Shown: positions 27,766-35,632, counted from the first letter of the stretch. The stretch is 64,000 nt of DNA from Methylobacterium sp. Leaf99 (GCF_001422375.1 NZ_LMMU01000007.1:536184-600183), one strand, 5' to 3'. Program-made: numbers and translations. The notes: generated from the letters alone by a model not told the origin.

Positions 27766-28348
27766 CCGTGTCTTCCTTGCGGGATGAGAGCGATACGCGG
27801 AGGGCCTTGAGACCACGGTGGAAGTTGACTTTGAGCGCCCCCTTGGTCCGCCTGGTGAGCGTCGAGGTCTCGTCGAGGGACAATTCGCGCAGGGCGATGT
27901 GCTCGATCGCCTCCCGCTGTCCTTCGGGGAGATGCGCGACGGCCGCAGCGAGGATCGCTGCACGCTCGCGACGCTCCAGATCGTCACCCGGCCCAGGGCC
28001 GTCGTCGGCACGCGCCTCATAGCCGAGCGGCTCGTGGACTTCCTGCGGACGACGCCCCTTGCGGCGCAACGCGTCGATGGCCCGCCGCTGCGTGATGGCG
28101 CGCAACCACGGCAGGAACGGCCGGGCCGGATCGTAGGTCGCCCGCGCGCGATGAAGGGTGAGCAGGGTGTCCTGCACCACGTCGTCGAGCGCCGCTCCCT
28201 GAACCCCCTTGGCCCGTGCCATCGCGGAGATCACCGGCAGGCAATCGCGCAGGAGTGCCCGGTAAGCGGCGGCATCGCCGACCTGCGCCGCCTGCATCGC
28301 GGCGGACAGGGCTGCCTCGCCGGACAAGGCCGCTGATCGAACGGGCAT
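27758..28348 (-). CDS. sigF: ECF sigma factor SigF (oxidant/heavy-metal response type)
   Basis: A 196-residue ECF sigma factor. Region 2 runs from about residue 25 to 95 (YRALLRDCLPVISAMARAKG, VVQDTLLTLHRARATYD, FLPWLRAITQRRAIDALRRK); region 4 covers about 130-185 (LPEGQREAIEHIALRELSLDE and TKGALKVNFHRGLKALR). It is followed with an eight-base overlap by nrsF, the standard pairing of the SigF/NrsF (EcfF/OsrA) class reported in Caulobacter, Bradyrhizobium and Azospira to respond to chromate, peroxide/singlet oxygen or reactive chlorine. No GTAACC motif is seen in the 102 bases before it, so it may be read through from the mrpX promoter, giving positive feedback. Confidence 0.9.
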   Translation of the reverse strand: MPVRSAALSGEAALSAAMQAAQVGDAAAYRALLRDCLPVISAMARAKGVQGAALDDVVQDTLLTLHRARATYDPARPFLPWLRAITQRRAIDALRRKGRRPQEVHEPLGYEARADDGPGPGDDLERRERAAILAAAVAHLPEGQREAIEHIALRELSLDETSTLTRRTKGALKVNFHRGLKALRVSLSSRKEDTDV

Positions 28349-28450
28349 GGGATCGGGGATTCCGGACGCTGCGGGGAGAGCCGGGAAGAACCCGGCATGA
28401 GGAACGGGCGGCCCGAATGGCCGACCCGCACCGTCCGCATGAGGCCGAAC

Positions 28451-28708
28451 TTACTTCTTCATCGAGTCCTTGGCCATGCCGTCCTTACCCATCGAATCCT
28501 TGGCCATGCCGTCCTTGGCCATGGAATCCTTGGCCATGGAATCCTTGCTCATCCCGTCCTTCTTCATTCCGTCCTTGGCCATGGAGTCTTTCGACATGCT
28601 GTCCTTGGCCATCCCGTCCTTGGCCATGGAATCGACGGCATAAGCCGGAGCACCGGAGACGGCGGTGGCGAGGACGAGAGCGGCGGCGACGCGGAAGAGA
28701 GTGCTCAT
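28451..28708 (-). CDS. mrpX: methionine-rich MxKDx pentapeptide repeat protein (MrpX-like)
   Basis: An 85-residue exported peptide: signal sequence of 24 residues (cleavage after PAYA), then about 61 residues built of a five-residue unit SMAKD/GMAKD repeated eleven times with a partial twelfth. The mature part has twelve methionines and about as many lysines and aspartates, with no Cys or aromatic residue. A SigF-controlled peptide of this kind in Azospira (MrpX) scavenges hypochlorite by Met oxidation and is recycled by YedY1. Both partners are present here in the same cluster. A SigF-type promoter lies 53 bases upstream. The gene is also a 15-base DNA tandem repeat. Confidence 0.9.
   Translation of the reverse strand: MSTLFRVAAALVLATAVSGAPAYAVDSMAKDGMAKDSMSKDSMAKDGMKKDGMSKDSMAKDSMAKDGMAKDSMGKDGMAKDSMKK
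28455..28636 (-). repeat. 15-base tandem repeat inside mrpX
   Basis: The repeated unit on the plus strand is like gccatggaatccttg with third-position and Ser/Gly variants, present about eleven to twelve times. It encodes the MxKDx units and could expand or contract by slippage. Confidence 0.8.
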
Positions 28709-28761
28709 GTGAGGCGATCCTTCTGGGGTGTACCGAAAATCTTGGCGGTACTGGATTGTCT

Positions 28762-28787
28762 TTCGAAGGGGTGCCGACGACGGTTAC
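28762..28787 (-). promoter_or_regulatory. SigF-type promoter for mrpX
   Basis: On the minus strand GTAACC at 28787-28782, 16 bases, then CGAA at 28765-28762, between the stop of the ScsB-like gene and mrpX. Distance to the mrpX ATG is 53 bases, nearly equal to that at msrB. Confidence 0.78.
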
Positions 28788-28790
28788 AGG

Positions 28791-30887
28791 TCAGGGCGAA
28801 AAATCCGTCGTGATCTTGTCTGGGCTCTCGCGCTCCGCTCGCTCGATGGCGTCCCGTAGCGTTGCCGGCGCCAGAAGTTCCGGCAGGGCCTCGCCGCGCG
28901 GCAGGCCGGGCCCGTAGACGGCCACAAGCGGGATCCCGAAGCGTCCGAAGCGGCGCAGGAAGGCGAGGATGGCCGGGTCTGCCTGGGTCCAGTCCGCCCG
29001 CATCGCGACCGCATCGGGCGCCGACAGGCGCGCAAGGGTCTCCGCGCGATCGAGGGTGGTGACGTCGTTGATCCGGCAGGTCAGGCACCAGGACGCCGTC
29101 ACGTCGACGACGACGACCTTGCCCTCCGCCACCAGGGCGGGGATCGCCTCGGGGGCGAAGGCGCGCCAGGGTCCGTCCCCCACCTGAGCCACCGGGGTCA
29201 TTCCAGAGCTGCGCGGCCACACCGTCACCGAGACGAGCGCGAGGACGAGGGCCGCGGTGACCAGGCTTCGGCGACGATCGGGAACGCGCGGCCGTCGGCT
29301 CAGGGCGAGCCAGCCGAGCAGAAGGGCCAGGATGCCCACCAACCCCATCGCCCGAGGGATGCCGGCCACCTCGGCGAAGACCGTCAGGAGCCATACGGTC
29401 GTTCCGAGGAGAAGAAGGCCGAACCCGCTTCGAAGCCGGATCATCCAGGGGCCGGGTCGCGGCAGCAGGCGCGTCCATCCCGGTCTCAGCGCAAGAAGCA
29501 CGAAGGGGAGCGCCATTCCGAGGCCGAGCGCCGCGAAGACCGTCAGGATCTCGAAACGTCCCCGGGTCAGCGCGAAGCCCACCGCGCTTCCGACGAACGG
29601 TGCGGAGCAGGGCGTGGCCAGCAGGGTGGCGAAGGCGCCGGTGAGGAAGGCCTCCGACAGGTGCCCGGACCCGCGCAGGGATCCGAGGGCGGCCAGCGGG
29701 CGGGGCAGTCCGAGGGTCACCCACGAGAACAGGCTCGCGGCGAACAGCGCCGTGAGCAGGGCCATGCCGGCGAGAAACCACGGTGCCTGGAACTGGATGC
29801 CCCAGCCGACGCTGGCCCCCGAGGCCTTCACGGCGATCAGAGCCAGGGCGATGGCGAGGAAGGACGCGAGGATGCCCGCCGCCGTCGCGAGCAGTTCGGC
29901 CCGGACGCTCCCCCGCTGCGCTCCGGCTGCCCGCGTCAACGCGAAGGCCTTCAGGGACAGGACCGGCAGGACGCAGGGCATCGCATTGAGGACGAGACCG
30001 CCGAGCAGGGCCGTCGCCAGGATGGCGAGCCACGCACCCCAGCCGGTGCCGGTCGTGGCCGGGAGCGTGACTTCGGCGCTGCGCAGGCCATCGACCAGGG
30101 TGATGCGCAGCGCGCTATCCGCAGCGTCCGGGGGCAGGCTCAGGGCGAGCCGGGCCGCACGGCCACCGTCGGCCAGGGCGATTTCCGGAGGGGCGGTCAC
30201 GACGCCCGTCAGACCCTCGACGAACAGATCCGGCGCGACGAAGGCTCGGCGTTCGCTGGTCACCCGCAGGACCAGGCGCCGGTCGTTCGGCGGTCCCTCC
30301 CGGGCCTGCCCGACGAGGGCGAAGCCCGCAGCCTCGGGCGGCCCGGGAACGCGCGCGCGGGCGGCATCGATCAGTCCCGCCTCCGCCGAGGGGCGATCCG
30401 GTCCCGCCGGCAGCGCGAGTTCGAGGGTCGCGCGATAGGGCACGCAGACCTCACCGCAGACCGCGTGCACGAGGCGCAGGCGCAGATGCGCGGCCCCGTC
30501 GCCACGCCGTGTGAAGCGAAGGGGCAGGACGACGCCGGCTTCGTACACGAACGTCTGGAGGTCGCCGACGGTGAGGCGTCGCGGTGCGGGCCAGGCGATG
30601 GATTCGAGCACGAGCCCGTCCGATCCGCTCCAGTCGAAGGTCGGGGCCAAGCCGGCATCGCCCGGGCTGCGCCACGCCCCGTGCCAGCCCTCACCGAACC
30701 GAAACTCGAGGCCCGCTTCGACGGGCGATCCGTTGTCCGCGGCGTCCGTGGCCGTCACGAGCCGCACCGCCGCTCGGTCGTCGCCGATCCACGCGGTGGA
30801 TGCCGCCTGCGCGGGGAAAGCTCCGAGAAGGAAGAGCGGCGCGAGGCAGGCGAGCAGACTGCGCCGGACGGGAGCGATCGGGACCAT
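28791..30887 (-). CDS. ScsB/DsbD-type transmembrane thiol-disulfide electron conduit
   Basis: A 698-residue membrane protein that moves electrons from cytoplasmic thioredoxin to the periplasm. Order: signal peptide (to about residue 28), a large periplasmic N-domain with the paired cysteines of CGEVCVPY, an eight-helix DsbD core with NAMPCVLPVLSLK and ATPCSAPFVG (the two redox cysteines), and a C-terminal thioredoxin domain with SWCLTCR. The extended N-domain marks the ScsB rather than the DsbD subtype. It starts two bases after the preceding DUF1109 gene, so the DUF1223-DUF1109-scsB genes form an operon. Likely job: reducing power for periplasmic Msr proteins or the DUF1223 thioredoxin-like protein under oxidant stress. 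Confidence 0.9.
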   Translation of the reverse strand: MVPIAPVRRSLLACLAPLFLLGAFPAQAASTAWIGDDRAAVRLVTATDAADNGSPVEAGLEFRFGEGWHGAWRSPGDAGLAPTFDWSGSDGLVLESIAWPAPRRLTVGDLQTFVYEAGVVLPLRFTRRGDGAAHLRLRLVHAVCGEVCVPYRATLELALPAGPDRPSAEAGLIDAARARVPGPPEAAGFALVGQAREGPPNDRRLVLRVTSERRAFVAPDLFVEGLTGVVTAPPEIALADGGRAARLALSLPPDAADSALRITLVDGLRSAEVTLPATTGTGWGAWLAILATALLGGLVLNAMPCVLPVLSLKAFALTRAAGAQRGSVRAELLATAAGILASFLAIALALIAVKASGASVGWGIQFQAPWFLAGMALLTALFAASLFSWVTLGLPRPLAALGSLRGSGHLSEAFLTGAFATLLATPCSAPFVGSAVGFALTRGRFEILTVFAALGLGMALPFVLLALRPGWTRLLPRPGPWMIRLRSGFGLLLLGTTVWLLTVFAEVAGIPRAMGLVGILALLLGWLALSRRPRVPDRRRSLVTAALVLALVSVTVWPRSSGMTPVAQVGDGPWRAFAPEAIPALVAEGKVVVVDVTASWCLTCRINDVTTLDRAETLARLSAPDAVAMRADWTQADPAILAFLRRFGRFGIPLVAVYGPGLPRGEALPELLAPATLRDAIERAERESPDKITTDFSP

Positions 30888-30889
30888 CC

Positions 30890-31558
30890 TCAGGCACTTG
30901 CGCGAAGCAGGCGCCGGCCGAACCCGGCCCCGGCTCCGGAGAGCAGCGCCACCGCGAGCGCGTGCAGGGCGAGGTCATTCAGCGCCATGGCGAAGGGGTG
31001 GAACAGGCCCAGGATCGACGCCGCGGCGGAGGCCGCCGCCAGACCCGCGAGGCCGCCGCTTAAGGATGGATGGAGGGCGTAGCCGCCCTTCAGGATCGCG
31101 GCGAGAAGCAGCGCGAAGGGAACGCCGAGCCCCAGGATGAATCCGACGCAGGCGCAGGCTTCCGACAGGGCGATCGGCGCTCCATGCTCCGCGCCTGCGC
31201 CGGAGACACTCGCCCCGATCCAGAGCGCAAGGCTCGGCGCGGGTAAAAGGGCCCAGCGCGGATCACGGTCGGGCAGCGTCGCGAGGATCGCCGCCGCCGC
31301 CGCGGTGACGGCGGTGGCAATCGATCCGACGGCTGCCAGGACGAGGTCTGGCTCGCCAGCGTGGCGTGAAAGTGCCCCCTTCAGGTCGGCGACCGCCGCG
31401 AGGCCGGCGCCGGGGAGAGCGACGACCAGCAGCCAGCCGAGCATCCGCCGGAGCGGTGAGCGCAGGCGCCGGGCGGGAACGAGGCCCCGGGCCAGCGCGT
31501 CGATCAGGCGGGTATGACGCAAGGCGCCAGGACTTGGCTCGTCGTTCCAGAGGGGCAT
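30890..31558 (-). CDS. second DUF1109/NrsF-like membrane protein
   Basis: A 222-residue membrane protein with six predicted helices and the same layout as NrsF at 27022: a cytoplasmic N-terminus (TRLIDALARGLVPARRL), helices like MLGWLLVVALPGAGLAA and a C-terminal FHPFAMALNDLALHALAVAL resembling the matching part of NrsF. Its cysteines are in SEACACVGF, positioned differently from those of NrsF. It is not next to a sigma gene; it sits between DUF1223 (three bases) and scsB (two bases). It may be a second anti-sigma for SigF with another sensing threshold, or control a sigma factor encoded elsewhere. Membership in the family is clear; role is inference. Confidence 0.8.
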   Translation of the reverse strand: MPLWNDEPSPGALRHTRLIDALARGLVPARRLRSPLRRMLGWLLVVALPGAGLAAVADLKGALSRHAGEPDLVLAAVGSIATAVTAAAAAILATLPDRDPRWALLPAPSLALWIGASVSGAGAEHGAPIALSEACACVGFILGLGVPFALLLAAILKGGYALHPSLSGGLAGLAAASAAASILGLFHPFAMALNDLALHALAVALLSGAGAGFGRRLLRASA

Positions 31559-31561
31559 GTC

Positions 31562-32257
31562 TCAAGCCCCTGGCGAGAGGCGTGCGGCTCCGAGGATGCG
31601 GCCGTCCGATTGCTGCACGATCACGGCGGCATCCTGCCCGGCCGGCAACGCCTCGCTGAACTGCAGGGGCTCGCCCGACCAGGTGCCGAGGGTGCGCAGC
31701 GAGCGCACGACATTGGCCTGCACCAGGGTCCGTCCGCTATTCTCGCCCCGGGCCACGGGGGTGCGCAGGGACCGGTCGAAGCCGACGAGGATCACCCGGG
31801 CGCTGCCCTTGCCGGACCCGACCGTCACGGCGATGCGGCCGTTTCGGCGCGCGATCGCGACCTCGGTTCCGGTGCTCACCTCGGCCCGGGCCGCCGCGAC
31901 GGCCGAGGCGGCCTCCGCACGGCGCGATCCCACCACGCTCCTGCGGCCGTCGATCACGAGCTGCGGCGTGAAATTTCCCTCGCCGAGATGCCCCGCATAG
32001 GTCGCCTGCCGCTCGGTCGCGCCCGCGAAGGAGGCGGTGTCCTTCCAGCCGAGATCGTCCCAGTAGGTGACGTGGAATCCCAGTGCCAGAAGGTCGTCGC
32101 GACCGGCCAACTCACCGAGCAGCGCTTCCGCCGGCGGGCAGGACGAGCACCCTTGCGACGTGAACAGTTCCACCACCACGGGCCGGGCGAGCACAGGCCC
32201 GGACACGAGCATGACCGACGTCAGGGCGAGGAGAAGAGACGTGAGGCGGGACGACAT
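31562..32257 (-). CDS. DUF1223 periplasmic thioredoxin-like protein
   Basis: A 231-residue exported protein: signal peptide to about residue 25 (ALTSVMLVSGPVLA), then the DUF1223 domain starting VVVELFTSQGCSSCPPA with a CxxC pair Cys37/Cys40. Other family parts are FHVTYWDDLGWKD, ATERQATYA and FTPQLVIDG. The fold is thioredoxin-like; the physiological substrate is unknown. DUF1223 genes are regularly found in SigF/EcfF regulons. It is first in the operon with the second DUF1109 gene and scsB and has a SigF-type promoter motif 34 bases upstream. Confidence 0.85.
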   Translation of the reverse strand: MSSRLTSLLLALTSVMLVSGPVLARPVVVELFTSQGCSSCPPAEALLGELAGRDDLLALGFHVTYWDDLGWKDTASFAGATERQATYAGHLGEGNFTPQLVIDGRRSVVGSRRAEAASAVAAARAEVSTGTEVAIARRNGRIAVTVGSGKGSARVILVGFDRSLRTPVARGENSGRTLVQANVVRSLRTLGTWSGEPLQFSEALPAGQDAAVIVQQSDGRILGAARLSPGA

Positions 32258-32290
32258 GGCGTACTCCGTGACGCGGCGGGATACCCGTCA

Positions 32291-32315
32291 TTCGTCGCGG
32301 GCGACGCCCGGTTAC
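32291..32315 (-). promoter_or_regulatory. SigF-type promoter (15-base spacer) for DUF1223 operon
   Basis: On the minus strand GTAACC at 32315-32310, 15 bases, then CGAA at 32294-32291, 33 bases before the DUF1223 start. The spacer is one base shorter than in the other copies. Confidence 0.65.
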
Positions 32316-32488
32316 AGTCTATCGGTGGGTCTGTACGGGTCGCAGGGCCCGGTTCGCCGAAGTCCTGATGTCAAAGAACCGTAACGCTGTTCTCGACGAC
32401 GCATTCGAGCGAAGCTGACCGAATCGTGTCCGGGCGGCGGATCTCCGTCTGCCGCGCGCGACACGCGGGTGGGACTTCCGATTTCCAT

Positions 32489-32514
32489 GTAACCGTGACG
32501 GGCCGGTCGGCGAA
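32489..32514 (+). promoter_or_regulatory. SigF-type promoter for the DUF3095/patatin operon
   Basis: GTAACC at 32489-32494, 16 bases, CGAA at 32511-32514, on the plus strand and divergent from the DUF1223 promoter. Exact match to the mrpX and msrB motifs. It is 96 bases upstream of the DUF3095 start, leaving a longer leader than the others. Confidence 0.7.
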
Positions 32515-32533
32515 ACCTCGTCAGGGACGCACG

Positions 32534-32565
32534 CTCGCCCTGCGAAGGTCTCGCCCTGCGAAGGT
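32534..32565 (+). repeat. 16-base direct tandem duplication in the leader
   Basis: The unit CTCGCCCTGCGAAGGT occurs twice in direct succession between the SigF-type promoter and the DUF3095 gene, without mismatch. It is too short to encode anything and probably recent. Confidence 0.8.
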
Positions 32566-32600
32566 CTCCGGGGGGGGCGATCACCATCGGAGGAGAAGGG

Positions 32601-32684
32601 ATGCTCGGCGATGCCTGCGCAGCAAGTCCGCCCCGACGGCGTATCCGCTTCGGCCATGCCCCGTGGTCTGCCGATGGAGCCTGA
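32601..32684 (+). CDS. possible 27-codon upstream ORF (leader peptide)
   Basis: An ATG at 32601 follows an aggagaaggg ribosome binding site at the right distance and opens a 27-residue frame that ends at 32684, out of frame with DUF3095. Its stop overlaps the region of an internal ATG of the next gene (32674), which would allow translational coupling. No similarity is known; it may be fortuitous. Confidence 0.3.
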   Translation: MLGDACAASPPRRRIRFGHAPWSADGA

Positions 32685-33840
32685 GGAAACCTTCGCCCCG
32701 CTCCCGTTCCGCTACGCCGCCGTTCCGCGCCTGACGCGGTTCTCGGACGTGCTCGATGAAGCCTTCTACTTCCCGGTGCCGGACACGTGGTGGATCGCCC
32801 TCTGCGACGTGGTGATGTCCACCCGCGCGATCGAGGAGGGGCGCTACCGGTCCGTGAACATCGCCGGGGCCGCCCTGATCGCGGGCGTGCGCAACGCCCT
32901 GCCGGAGGCCGACACGCCGTTCGTCTTCGGGGGCGACGGTGCGACCCTGCTGGTCTCACCCGAGCATCGCCAGACGGTCGAGGCGGTTCTGGCCGCGACG
33001 GTGACCTGGGTCGGCGAGACGCTCGACCTCACCTTGCGGGCCGGGCTGATGCCGGTCTCGGCGGTGCGGGCCGCCGGACACGACCTCCGGATCGCGCGCT
33101 ACGCCGCCTCTCCCAGAGTCGATTACGCGATGTTCTCCGGCGGCGGCCTCGCTTACGCGGAGGCTGCGCTGAAGGGTGGGCTCCACGCGATCCCGGCGGC
33201 CGCAAGTGGCGCGAAGCCGGACCTCACCGGTCTGTCCTGCCGGTTCGAGGCGGTGCCGGCCCAGGGTGGCCTGGTTCTCTCCCTCATCGTCCTGCCCGAG
33301 GCGGGCGCCGACCGGAACGCCGTGCTCGCGAGCCTCGGCGAAGTTCTGGCCGTAGTCGAGGCAAGCCCCGGCATGGGGCGCCCGTTGCCGGATTCCGGTC
33401 CCGCGATGCGGCCGCCCTGGTCGGGCCTTCGGGAGGACGCGCGCGGACAAGATCCGTTGGCGGGGTCGCGCTGGCTTCGCCTGGCGAGCCTGTTCCTGTC
33501 GCGCAGCGCGACCTTCGCGTTGTTCCGCCTCGGCGTGCCCTTCGGCCGCTTCTCGCCGCGCCACTATCGACGGCGGCTGGCCGCCAATGCCGACTTCCGG
33601 AAATACGAGGACGGGCTCCGCCTGACCGTGACCTGTCCGGTCGCGACGGCGGATCGGATCGAGGCGCGGCTCGCCACCGCACAGACGGCAGGGCTGGTGC
33701 GGTACGGCCTGCACCGCCAGGAGGCCGCGGTGGGGACCTGCATCACGCCCTCCGTGCTGCGCGACGACCATGTCCATTTCGTCGATGGCGCCGACGGCGG
33801 ATATGCCCGGGCCGCCACCATGCTCAAGCGGCAGCCATGA
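32611..33840 (+). CDS. DUF3095 protein, class III cyclase-like
   Basis: A 409-residue protein matching DUF3095. The core resembles a nucleotidyl cyclase: ALCDVVMSTRAI (Asp66, like the first metal Asp of class III cyclases), then SVNIAGAALIAGV and FVFGGDGATLLV (Asp109, like the second metal Asp). Some DUF3095 members have been annotated as adenylate cyclases without proof. The ATG at 32611 lies 15 bases from the ribosome binding site, so the ATG at 32674 (MEPEETF) is a serious alternative start, perhaps coupled to the short upstream frame. The gene overlaps the cNMP-binding patatin gene by four bases, suggesting that it makes, or regulates, a cyclic nucleotide that controls that enzyme. Activity is unproven. 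Confidence 0.8.
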   Translation: MPAQQVRPDGVSASAMPRGLPMEPEETFAPLPFRYAAVPRLTRFSDVLDEAFYFPVPDTWWIALCDVVMSTRAIEEGRYRSVNIAGAALIAGVRNALPEADTPFVFGGDGATLLVSPEHRQTVEAVLAATVTWVGETLDLTLRAGLMPVSAVRAAGHDLRIARYAASPRVDYAMFSGGGLAYAEAALKGGLHAIPAAASGAKPDLTGLSCRFEAVPAQGGLVLSLIVLPEAGADRNAVLASLGEVLAVVEASPGMGRPLPDSGPAMRPPWSGLREDARGQDPLAGSRWLRLASLFLSRSATFALFRLGVPFGRFSPRHYRRRLAANADFRKYEDGLRLTVTCPVATADRIEARLATAQTAGLVRYGLHRQEAAVGTCITPSVLRDDHVHFVDGADGGYARAATMLKRQP

Positions 33841-35570
33841 CGGCACCGGACATCCCGTTCCTGGCCGGCCTGGACCCGGAGGCCGCCGCCGCGGTGCGGG
33901 CGCGTATGGTCCCGGTGGCGGTGGCGGGCGGAAGCACGCTGTTCGCGCAAGGCGAGGCCGGGGACGCGCTCTACACCCTGGTGTCCGGGGCCATCGGGAT
34001 CTCGACCGACGGTGCCATCGGGCCGTCCCGCCGGATCGCCCGGTTGAACCCGCCCGAGAGCTTCGGCGAGATGGCCCTGCTCTCGCCGGCCCCCCGATCC
34101 GCCACCGCCACGGCCCTGCGGGATTCCAATCTGCTGCGGCTGGCCCGCGCGGATTTCGAGGCGGTGGTCGCGCATCATCCCCGGATGCTGCTCTACTTCG
34201 CGCGGCTTCTTACCGAGCGCATCCGTGCCGGCCAGGAGGGCGAGACGGTGCGGCACAGGCCACGCAGTTTCGCCGTGCTCGCCGTCACCGAAGGGCTCGA
34301 TGCGGCGGCTTTCGGGAACGCCCTGGCGGCGGCCTTCGACGCCACCCTGCCGGGCCGCACCGGCTGCCTGACACGCTGGCCGGAGGGCGCGGACGAGACC
34401 TGGTTCCACGACTACGAGACCCGCCACGCCCGCACGATCTTCGTGGCCCACGAGGTCGGTTGCCCGTGGTGCCGGCTCTGCCTGCGCCACGCGGACCACG
34501 TCCTGCTGCTCGCCGAGCCCGGCCGGCCGCCCCGCGACGGGGCCGCCGCCTGGCTCGGGAGCCTGCGGTCGGACTGGATCCGGATGGATCTCGCCGTCCC
34601 GCAGGACGCGGATGCGGTTCTGCCCCGCCCTGTCCATCCCGATGTCGCGGCCTTGCCCGCCGCCCTGCGCATTCCGGTGCGGGCCGGCAACGTGAGCGAT
34701 CTCGAGCGGCTCGCGCGCCTCGCGAGCGGTTCGGCCCGGGGCCTCGTCCTCGGCGGCGGCGGCGCGCGCGGCCTTGCCCATCTCGGGGTGCTGCAGGCCC
34801 TGGAGGATGCCGGCTGCGCCCCCGACTTCGTCGGCGGAACCAGCATGGGCGCGGTGGTCGCGGCCAGCCTCGCCATGGGTCTCGGCATCGACCGCATCCG
34901 CGCACGGACGGTCGCGTTCTTCGTCGGCAACAATCCCCTCAACGACTACACGCTGCCCTACCACGCGCTGACCCGCGGGGCGAAGGTCGACGCGGGTCTC
35001 GCCGCATGGTTCGGCGGCGCCCGGATCGAGGATCTCTGGCTCCCCTTCCTCTGCGTCTCCTCCAACCTGACGACCGGCACCGCGATGGTCCACCGCAGCG
35101 GCGACCTGCCTGGCGCCTTACGAGCCAGCATTGCGATTCCGGGCCTGCTCCCCCCGGTCTGCACCGAGGACGGCGTCCTGGTGGACGGGGGCATGATGAA
35201 CAACCTGCCGGCCGACGTGCTGGCCGGCCTGGAGCGGGGACCGGTGCTCGCCGTCGATGTCGGCAGCGACCGCGCCTTCGGCGACATGCCGGCGCGCTCC
35301 TGGCGCGGACGCCTGATCCGGCGGATGCTGGGGGTCCCCGATGCCATGCCGGGCATCGCGCCCCTGCTGCTGCGGGCGGCGACCGTGTCGGGCGATGCGC
35401 AATCGATGATGGCGGTCGGCCACGCCGCCGCCCTGCTCAAGCCGCCGCTCGCCGGCATCGACTTGCGGGCCTGGTCGAGCTTCGAGGCCATCGCGGGGAT
35501 TGGGTACCGCCATACGCAGGAGGCGCTCGCGCAAGGCCGCCTGCGCGCCTGGACCGAGGGCAGCGGATGA
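33837..35570 (+). CDS. cyclic nucleotide-binding patatin-like phospholipase (NTE family)
   Basis: A 577-residue protein with two modules. Residues about 10-125 form a CRP-like cyclic nucleotide domain with an intact phosphate-binding cassette, GEMALLSPAPRSA (Glu78, Arg87). Residues about 300-500 form a patatin domain: oxyanion loop GGGGARG near 308, nucleophile Ser336 in GTSMG and catalytic Asp450 in VDGGMMNN. The ~170-residue linker contains a Cys pair (CPWCRLC) and LLLAEPGRPP. Members of this family hydrolyse membrane lipids. Its four-base overlap with the DUF3095 gene suggests second-messenger control, as in Pycsar- or CBASS-like pairs, or membrane remodelling in stress. Domains are secure; the regulation is inference. 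Confidence 0.87.
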   Translation: MTAPDIPFLAGLDPEAAAAVRARMVPVAVAGGSTLFAQGEAGDALYTLVSGAIGISTDGAIGPSRRIARLNPPESFGEMALLSPAPRSATATALRDSNLLRLARADFEAVVAHHPRMLLYFARLLTERIRAGQEGETVRHRPRSFAVLAVTEGLDAAAFGNALAAAFDATLPGRTGCLTRWPEGADETWFHDYETRHARTIFVAHEVGCPWCRLCLRHADHVLLLAEPGRPPRDGAAAWLGSLRSDWIRMDLAVPQDADAVLPRPVHPDVAALPAALRIPVRAGNVSDLERLARLASGSARGLVLGGGGARGLAHLGVLQALEDAGCAPDFVGGTSMGAVVAASLAMGLGIDRIRARTVAFFVGNNPLNDYTLPYHALTRGAKVDAGLAAWFGGARIEDLWLPFLCVSSNLTTGTAMVHRSGDLPGALRASIAIPGLLPPVCTEDGVLVDGGMMNNLPADVLAGLERGPVLAVDVGSDRAFGDMPARSWRGRLIRRMLGVPDAMPGIAPLLLRAATVSGDAQSMMAVGHAAALLKPPLAGIDLRAWSSFEAIAGIGYRHTQEALAQGRLRAWTEGSG

Positions 35571-35632
35571 TCGCGTCCATGAGTCGAGGAGGTAAACCCG
35601 GTGCGCCAGCGCACCCGTCCGGGCGCCCGCCC

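Noticed and set aside
28455..28636. Regular repeats that might suggest a CRISPR array
   Set aside because: The units are 15 bases without spacers and encode an in-frame Met-rich peptide.
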